Below, piece by piece: positions 1-56,300 of a stretch of 64,000 nucleotides of DNA. Numbering within the stretch: the stretch's first letter is position 1; every line of letters begins with the position of its first letter. The notes beneath the pieces are model-generated. The model had not been told where the DNA came from. It saw only the letters and a program-made list of their open reading frames with translations, and did no database searches. The stretch comes from Fistularia commersonii. Taxonomy: Eukaryota > Chordata > Actinopteri > Syngnathiformes > Fistulariidae. Location: assembly GCA_037954325.1 (NCBI GenBank), contig JBBMNZ010000018.1, forward strand, positions 9,064,501 to 9,128,500, written 5' to 3'. The position numbers and the translations under genes are program-made.

Positions 1-46943
<46,943 letters not shown>

Positions 46944-47385
46944 CAAATGTTTTCTCTCCTCTTCTTTCCGGTGCCTCAGACCTTTTATACGTGCACGTCG
47001 ACTTTTTTTTTTTCTACAGTCCCGTAGACGACTGTTCTGCACAGACCGCCCGCACGTTGCAATTGTTGGGGGGGGGGGGAGATCTTGAGGCATGTTCGTT
47101 TCTTCTGTTTTTTTCTATGATTTTTCTGTCGTGTTGATAAAAACACAACCCCTGTCTTCAGCAGAAGGCCAAAGATGAACGTTTGAGATAAAATTGTGGA
47201 GCTCAATCACGTTCTCTCAAAATGTTATTTTCTATTATATTTTGCACTTCCACACACAAAAATAGGATGGATGGCTGAAATTATCTGTGTGTGTATTTCT
47301 AAAGTTTAACAAAAGTAGTTTAATAGCGCTACTATAGATTATGATCCCTGTATCATAAAATAAATAAAGCTGTTAAAAAAACATT
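46944..47385 (+). terminator. atm: atm 3' UTR with poly(A) signals
   Basis: Downstream of the ATM stop lies an AT-rich trailer of about 440 bases with overlapping AATAAA hexamers at 47359-47364 and 47363-47368. This is the likely cleavage and polyadenylation site, with cleavage around 47380. No later hexamer is needed before the next gene begins. Confidence 0.75.
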
Positions 47386-47487
47386 TATCAACTCTTGCTG
47401 GGATCTCTGTCATTGTTTAACTGGGGTTTTCAATCTAATTGTGTTTTCACACGGTTGAGGCAGTAACTTGTGTTTACCCTAGAACAG

Positions 47488-47524
<37 letters not shown>

Positions 47525-47831
47525 CATCTGTCAGTAACACCGGTGGGAATGTTTAGACCAACTGACAGATCTCTTTGTGCTTGCATTGGGCTAAAGGGAA
47601 CTTCGAAGAGTGAGTCAGTGGGTTACACTGAGGTTTCCTGATACAGCGAGAGCTGCTGGGAAAAGAGCAGGGGTCTGAAACAAAAGTCTCGATTTCTGGC
47701 ACTTGATTTTAATGGAGAGGAGTTTTTTTTTTCCTGGCCTGGGATGCTGAAAAAGGATCTGAAGAAGAATTTTGTTTCAGTTGGATCCTGTTGGAATTTG
47801 CTTGATATTTTGGGGAGTCGGGGGGGCGACC
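47386..47831 (+). promoter_or_regulatory. Intergenic spacer and probable tmprss2-like promoter/5' UTR
   Basis: About 450 bases separate the end of ATM from the first codon of the tandem downstream gene. The spacer holds an AC microsatellite (about 47491-47521) and no recognised coding sequence. No convincing TATA box was found. The translation start at 47832 sits in a good context (gcgaccATGa). An upstream ATG at 47744 opens an out-of-frame reading frame that overlaps the start, so if transcription begins before 47744 it could dampen translation. Confidence 0.45.
47491..47521. repeat. AC microsatellite
   Basis: About 16 AC units between ATM and the tmprss2-like gene. Confidence 0.95.
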
Positions 47832-50372
47832 ATGACCTCCAATCCGGTAAGTTTCATTTTGAGAATTTAACTAGTCTGGAAAAAAGTTACAATACTTTAA
47901 TTCACATTGGATTAGTGCAAAGCTTCATGCAAAGCTTCTGTCTGTTTATTGAAGTATGAAGGAGGTGAAAGAGCAGGTATCACTGAAAAAAAAAATGATG
48001 AAATTCATTTGGTAGCGCAGTTATTAGCACTTCAAGATGGTCCCTGGTTTAATTCCTTTCTGTGTGGAGTTTGCATGTTCCTCCGGACTTTCAGGTTTCC
48101 TCCTGCACTCCAAACACATACAGAAGGTTTATTGGAGATCCCAAAGTCCTCTGAAATTTTTCCGACAGAGGAATGAGGGGGTGAATCGTTATTCGTCTCC
48201 ATTTGAGATGAATTAGTGAATACTGGTATTGGTTCATTTTGACGTGAATGAGAGGGTGACTAGTTGTACGTCTATATGATGTGTGAATGAGAGGGTGACT
48301 GGTCAAATGTCTGCAGGAGTGCAGTAAAGAGAATGAATGGAAGCACATGTTTTTTTTTCACCTCGGTTTCACTCAAGTATCTGACAGATCTCTGATATTT
48401 CCACAGTATCCGGATCCAGGTGCTTATTTCATCCGTGGTCTGCAAGAGAGAAGACTTCCTCCACTTGACTGTGCACATATGAAGCCTCAGCTTGTCCATC
48501 ATCTGGCCCCGGGACCTCAACCTCAGGTTCCCTGCTCCGCCCCTGCACACAAAGGTAACTTTAAGAGATTGATCGGAATGGCATTTTTGTCAATGAGACT
48601 TCTTGCGTGCATGTTAACACCTAATAAATACTTAAAGAGACAAGAGCGAGACATTTAGAACAAAACAAAAGTTTGCTCTCATCATCATATAGAGACATAC
48701 AACCGTTCACTCTGTTATCCACATGTTGTAATAGCAACATAAGAAGTCACACACTTATTCACAAGTCATATAGACCAGTGTTTCCCAACCACTGTGCTGC
48801 GGCACATTAGTGTGCCGTGGGAAAATGCCCACTTTCACCTGATTGGTCCGAAAATAATTTATTCAATGCAAATCTTGTGTCTTCCTATGTCTGTGGTCAG
48901 CACGCAATGACAGACAGAACAATTAAATGCTCTTCCACTCGATTGCAACGGATAGTGAATTAACCTGTGTATCTGTGTATCAGATTGATTATTGACGCTT
49001 TGCGTGATGCATTTTTAAAATAAAAAGTACTTGTATCTGCGTAAACAAACAGGCTGCATTTTTGAAAACTACCAAGACAAGTGAGAAAGCAGTGAAAGCT
49101 TGCTACAAAGTTGCTGACCTCATCTCTCTATCCAAACAGCCACACACCGTAGCAAAACATTAATACTATCTGCCAGCAAAATCATTGTAGAAGAAATGCT
49201 CAGCTCTGGCGTTGATAAAGAAATAGCCCGCATTCTCTCAAATAATACCATTTCCAGACATATTGATGACATGTCTTCAGACATTGCAAAAAAGTGATCT
49301 GGAAAAGTTGCACATCAGTGGGAAATTTGCATTGCAACTTGATGAATCTACAGATATTAGATATATTAGATTTCACACTAAGTAAATTGAGACTACAGTT
49401 TCATTCTAATTCATTAAAGATTTTTTTGACATATCTATTTGGTGTTGTGCCGTGGGATTTTTCTAATGTAAAATATGTGCCGTGGCTCAAAAAGGGTTGG
49501 GAAACACTGATTTGAGACATACACCAGTTCACTCTCATTAAAAGTCCAACAGAGATGCATCCGTTCTTCCTCTCATTTGCACGTCACATAGAGAAATAAA
49601 ACCATTCACTCTCTCACTGATACATCTGGGCAATTTAGGGTGTCCAATGAACCTTCTGCATGTTTATGGACTGTGTGAGGAAAGTGGAGAACCCGATGAA
49701 AACCAATGCAGAGATGAAGAAAACATGCAAACTCCGCACAGAAGGGCCCCCGTCGGAATCAAATCAGGGACCTTTTTGGTGCCCTGATGCCCTTATATTT
49801 GATTTTTTTTTTTTTTTTTTTGAACATTTATTAGAACAGGTTCCTTAACAGAGTCACACACATTCTTACAAAACCTCATAACAAGATACACATTGTACTA
49901 TATTCTTTATAGGTCACTTATTTCCTCACTAGTGCGCGAAATAAATAAATAAATAAATAATTTAAAAAAGTTAAACACAAAAACAAAAAAAAAACAAACA
50001 TCTAACTCAGTCAAATAGAGATAATATCTTCAACTCTCCAAATATTTTTTAATGGGTGCCCATTTGTCAAGATATAGGTCTGTCTGAAGTATTTGATATT
50101 TTAATGAAATAATCACAGCTCCTTTTGAGCTTTATCAGAAAGGTGTAATATAAGGTACAGGGTTACTGTGGTTTTTCATCAACATACCCATCCATTCATT
50201 CATACATCTATCTATCATCCATCCATCGAGTCAAAAATGTTTGTGCCGATGTGGTAAGGTATGTTTCTGTGCATGGCAGATGGCAAACGCAGGTGTGTCA
50301 AGCTCATTGTGGTGACTGCCCTCACACTGCTGCTCCTTCTTCTGCTGACCGGAATACTCCTGGCTTATTATC
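47832..50372 (+). CDS. tmprss2: tmprss2-like exons 1-3: cytoplasmic tail and membrane anchor
   Basis: Exon 1 (47832-47846) codes only MTSNP, so the start is in a mini-exon ending at a strong donor (CCG|GTAAGT). Exon 2 (48407-48554) adds a Pro/His/Leu-rich tail beginning [12 protein letters not shown]. Exon 3 (50280-50372) has a basic stop-transfer flank (DGKRRCVK) then a 20-plus residue helix with seven consecutive Leu. Positive charge on the N-terminal side predicts a type II orientation, with the N-terminus in the cytosol. The tail is shorter than the human one, which accounts for most of the length difference. Confidence 0.85.
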
Positions 50373-53300
50373 GTAAGCATCAGATTTATACACACACCAA
50401 TGTGATCTGTAATCCCCAATCTCCTCTGACCTGTCCCACCTCCTCTGCCCCAGTGACATCCAGGTGCGTGCACGGCCTGCAGTGCGGCGATGGGAGCTGT
50501 GTGTGGGCGTCCCAGTGGTGTGATGGAGTGGGGGACTGTCCCGCAGCCCAGGATGAAGCAAACTGCGGTAAACATTTACCGCTATCCGCGGACTTACGGG
50601 AAAACTACCGTGGAACGACCGTCCCGTCAATCATCTTCTCTTCCCCGCTCTCTCCGAGGGACAAGGTCACAAGAAAATAAATCTTGTTTTCCCCGTGTTA
50701 ATGGTATAATATGATTTAGTTTTTGTAAACTTTATAGGCAACGGCGGGCCTGACCCAAAGCCCGCTACCAAAACATGATATAATGGGTTCAGGCAGGATA
50801 ATATGACAGTGACATGTGAATCAGTGAGTGAACAGTTGTTCCTGTTTATATGACATGTGAAGGAGAGGGCGAGTTCTCCCCATGTCTGCGTGGGTTTCCT
50901 CCCACGGTCCAAAAACATGCAGGAGGATCATTGGAATACATTTGAAAAATTTCCCAGATGTGTGAATGAGAGAATGAATGGTTGTTTGACTATTTGCGGC
51001 CCTGTGATGGACCGGCAACTGGCCAAGGGTGAATGAATGAAAACAAATTTGCTTGCCTTTTCAGTATTTGAGAATCAATGATATTTCCATAGTTTCCACA
51101 TTAGGGTGAACGGCTGTCTTTATATGACATGTGAATGACCGAGTGAATGGGCTATATGATGTGTGAATGGTCATATGTATCTACACTGCTCAAAAAAAGA
51201 AAGGGAACACTTAAAAAACACATCCTAGATCTAAATGAATGAAATATTCTTATGAAATACTTTGCTCTTTACACAGTTGAATGTGCTGACAACAAAATCA
51301 CACAAAAATGATCAATGGAAATCAATTGTATCAACCCATGGAGGTCTGGATAAGAATCACACTCAAAATTAAAGTGTAAAAACAAACTCCAGGCTGATCC
51401 AACTTTGATGTGATGTCCTTAAAACAAGTCAAAATGAATCTGTGTTGCTTCCTGAGTGGACACTATGATTTCACAGAAGTGTGATTGACTTGGAGTTACA
51501 TTGTGTTGTTCAAGTGTTCCCTTTATTTTTTTGAGCAGTATATATATGGTCCTGCGATCGATTAATAACCGGTCCAGGTTGAACCCTGCCTCTTACCCAA
51601 TGACAGCTTGGATAGGCTTCGGCAACCTCAACTTGCCCTGAGTGCAGGAAAAAAAAGATGTAGAATGAAGATGATGAATGAATGAATGAATAGTCAGCAT
51701 TATAGGATGCAATCGACTGTTTCATCACACATGCGTGTGATTGCTTTCCACATGCAGTGAGGCTCCGCGGTTCCACTTTCCTGCTCCAGATCTACTCGTC
51801 TGAGACCAAAACCTGGAGGGCGGTTTGTTCTAGCGGTTGGACGGAGCAGCAGGGCAGAGCCAGCTGCCGGGAAATGGGATACGATGGGTAAGAGGCTCAA
51901 ATGTTTCACCGTCTAGGACGCAAATTGCTGATGAGTTTTTTTTATCACCACTGACATTGCACAGAAACTCGGATATTCACTCTGATCAACTTGAGGCCGA
52001 TTCCGACGACGGCTTCTTCGCGGTGAGATTGGACTCGGACCCCGGGGGCCATTTTCTGCGGCAGCTTGTTCTCAGGTGAGCGTGCTGAAATGTTTTACCT
52101 GATATGTGTTTCCCATATCAGGTAATATAATCTTCATTTAATCCCAACCTCTGTTTGCCACCTGCAGCAACACCTGCCCGGGTAACACTGTGGTCACTTT
52201 GCAATGTGTTGGTACGTTGAATCAATTAACATTTTATTCACACACACGCCCCCATGAATGACACTCAAAGAAGCCATAGCCCGCCTTTTTGTTTTTGCCA
52301 TTTAAGATATAAAAGGGATAGTGCCGTAAATGACATTATGAAATAGATAATGGCCAATCTGTATCTATATCCTTTATTTGCTTATTCTTTCTATTATTAC
52401 TAATTTGCAGTTCTGTGACAATTGAAATCTCCCTGTCGTGGAGATAAATAATAAAGCTTATCTTATCTTTTGAGAAAGCCTTATAGTTAGCACGAGGCTA
52501 ACTATTAGTGCTGGGCTAACTAGCAGTTACACTGCTAGATGCTCTTCTCTCGTTCCTCCCACTCTTCCTATCCTATCTGCACCAATGTCAATATATTGGT
52601 ATGATAAATATATATATTGATTATATTGGTTATACAATGCATGATAGTAACCTCCCATGGGGGGGTGGCTCAAGCCACCATTGTGATTTCTTTTATTTCC
52701 GCTATTGTGTCTAAGTATCAGCGCTACTGTTATCATCAGTAATGCCACCTATACATCTAAAGACTTTGATATGATTTGGAAAACTTCTTCTTCTTCTTTC
52801 GGCTTTTCCCTTCAGGGGTCGCCACAGTGAGTCAGCTTTCTCCATCTAACCCTATTCTCTGTATCTTCCTCTCTCACACCAACTGCCTTCATATCCTCTC
52901 TCACTATGTCCATAAATCTTCTCTTTGGTCTTCCTCGAGACCTCTTGCCTGAAAACTCAAATTCTAGCATCCGTCTACCAATATACTTACTATCCCTCCT
53001 TTGTACATGACCGAACCATCTCAGTCTGGCTTCTCTGACCTTCTCTCCAAAACATCTAACATGTACTGTTCCTCTGATAGACTCATTCCTGATCCTATCC
53101 ATCCTGGTCGCTCCCAAAGAGAACCTCAACATCTTCATCTCTGCAACCTCTATTTCTGCCTCCTGTCTTTTCGTCATAGTAACAATTTCTAGGCCATACA
53201 GCATTGCTGGTCTCACCACTGTCTTGTACACCTTTCCTTTTATTCTGGACAATAGTCTTCTATCACATAGTACCCCCGACACTTTTCTCCACCCATTCCA

Positions 53301-56300
53301 ACCTGCTTGGACCCGTCTCTTCACCTCTTTTCCACACTCTCTGTTGCTCTGGACTGTTGACCCTAAGTGCCTGAAATCCTCCATCTTCTCGATCTCCACT
53401 CCCTGTAGCCTCATCGTACCACCCGAGTTCCTCTCATTCACACACATATATTCTGTCTTGCTGCGACTAACTTTCATTCCTCTCCTTTCCAGAGCATACC
53501 TCCACCTCTCTAGATTTTCCTCTACCTGTTGTCTGCTCTCACTACAGATCACAATGTCATCCGCAAACATTATGGTCCATGGGGATTCCTGTCTAATCTC
53601 ATCTGTCAGCCTGTCCATCACCATTGCGAAAAAGAAGGGTGTCAGAGCTGATCCCTGATGGAGTCCCACCTCCACCTTGAACTTCTCTGTTACCCTTACA
53701 GCACACCGTACCAGTGTCTCACAGCTAGCATACATGTCCTGCACCAGTCCAACATACTTCTCTGCCCCTCCAGACTTCCTCATACAATACCAGAGCTCCT
53801 CTCTTGGCACCCTGTCATATGCTTTTTCTAGGTCTACAAAAACGCAATGCAACTCCCTCTGGCCTTCTCTGTACTTTTCTATTAGCATTCTCAACGCAAA
53901 TACTGCATCTGTAGTACTCTTCCTAGGCATGAAGCCATACAGCTGTTCACAAATGCTGACTTCTGCTCTCAGTCTAGTTTCCACTACTCTTTCCCATAAC
54001 TTCATTGTATGGCTCACCAACTTAATCCCTCTATAGTTGCCACAATTCTGCACATCCCCTTTATTCTTAAAAATAGGCACCATCACACTTTGACTCCATT
54101 CTTCAGGCATGGTCTCACTCTCTAAGATCCTGTTGAATAATCTAATCAGAAAATCCACCACTGCCTCTCCTAGACACTTCCAGACCTCCACAGGTATATC
54201 ATCAGGACCAACTGCATTTCCACTCTTCATCCTCTTCAATGCTTTCCTCACTTCACTTTTACTAATTTGTGCTACTTTGTGGTCTACAATAGTCCCCTCT
54301 TCTACCCTTGCCTCCAAATCATATCAACACTCGTGTAAAACTGTCACGAGTGTTGATATGATTTGGAAAACACTTGTGTAAAACTGTCATCTCACACTAG
54401 GCTCAAATCTAAAGATTAGAGTTTAGAGGTTTAAGTCTCAGAGATTTTACAAAGACTGTGGAGCTCACATCTAAAGACATTGAAAAAAATTGGAAAAGAC
54501 TCGCGGAAAACGACAACTAGATTCATTCGCAATTTTTTTTCCCATCATGCAATGTTTTCTCTGTGTATTTGCAGAGCCTCTGCTATTTCAGTCCATCAAT
54601 TTCCTTCGCCACTCGGTCGTGTTACATAGGAGACTTGGCATCCTACAAGCCGAGCTGTTCTTCCACTGCCCGCTACTCTTTCTGGACCGTCCACATTGAT
54701 CTGAATGTGCTTGGTCGTTCCCATTCATCTGTACCGCAAAGAAATACCGTCTCTGCTGCAAATACCGCTCTGGTGATTGTTTGTCTACCAGGTTTCTTTT
54801 TTCTGATTTTGTTGGAGCTCATCTATCTGTTGTTGATCGTGTTACCGTAAAGACTGAAAGACTTGCCATAATATCAAACATTTGATATCATCAGAAGCCC
54901 AAGAGTAGGAAGAGTCATCTACGACTGTTCTAGGATCGCAAGATTACCACCTTACACTTATAATTTTCCTTCCACCTTTCAGTTTTAAGTCCGCAAGTGC
55001 GAAAATTTGGCCCCGACCTGTTCGCCCTCATTACTTAAACATCTGCGCGTGTGTTTCCAAGAGCCTACGATCACTGAAATGACAGGCACATTTTCCCCTG
55101 ACAGATTGTGGACGAGGGGTGAACTCCAGTAGGGTTTCCGGCAGCCAGCTGGCCTCCCCGGGGTCTTGGCCGTGGCACGTCAGCCTGCAGGTCGCAGGCT
55201 CCCACCGCTGCGGGGGCGCAATTATTTCCCCCCACTGGATAATCACAGCAGCCAACTGCGTGGCAGGGTGAGCCCTTCCATTACGAGAAGATGGCTGCGG
55301 CGGTTTTGAGTAGAGGAAGCGTCTCTCAACCTCGGCGTTCTGTCCTCCACAGGCCGATCGATCCCGGAGAATGGGTTGTGTACGCCGGGATTGTGAATCA
55401 GTTAGGCACCTTGTTTAACCCTGCTCTCCCAGTGAGCCACGTGCTAGTCCATGAAGGCTATGACGGCCACAGCCGCCGCAACGACATCGCCCTCGTAAAG
55501 CTCACCGAACCTCTGGACTTCGCAGGTCACACAGATCTTCGAAAAAGTTGCCTTCTCTGTGTTTGGGAATTATACACTGCTCAAAAAAATAAAGGGAACA
55601 CTTAAAAAACACATCCTAGATCTAAATGAATGAAATATTCTTATGAAATACTTTGCTCTTTACACAGTTGAATGTGCTGACAACAAAATCACACAAAAAT
55701 GATCAATGGAAATCAATTGTATCAACCCATGGAGGTCTGGATAAGAATCACACTCAAAATTAAAGTGTAAAAACACACTCCAGGCTGATCCAACTTTGAT
55801 GTAATGTCCTTAAAACAAGTCAAAATGAATCTGTGTTGCTTCCTGAGTGGACACTATGATTTCACAGAAGTGTGATTGACTTGGAGTTACATTGTGTTGT
55901 TCAAGTGTTCCCTTTATTTTTTTGAGCAGTATATAATCCTGCATCATAAATGCGCAAAGGGCTTTCATAGACATCACAGTGGCACATTTATATAGGCTAC
56001 TTCTACTTGTGAACTGCATTCTACTTTTTTTTTTTCAATGTGTATGTGTCTGTGACCAGCCTCCAAAAACATTGGCGCCGTTTGTCTCCCGAATGTGGGT
56101 CTGAACATCACCGTTCCAAGCAAGTGCTGGATGACAGGGTTCAACCGTGTGGGAAATGGTAGGCGAGGGCTTTTCCGAGAATCGCTTTTTAATTTGAAAA
56201 GGGCACAAAACAAAGGGGAGACATTGTTGTCTAATATGTGCATCGGTGCCTTTCACTGCTTGCCACTGTGGGGGGCGCCATTACCACAACAGTCAACATT

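Noticed and set aside
52812..54317. A 501-codon gene of the host
   Set aside because: It is the reverse transcriptase of a LINE, repeated five more times in the window and bounded by a target duplication.
55031..55255. Antisense open frame across the protease exon
   Set aside because: It is a shadow of the GC-rich coding exon 55105-55267 on the + strand, with no homology of its own.
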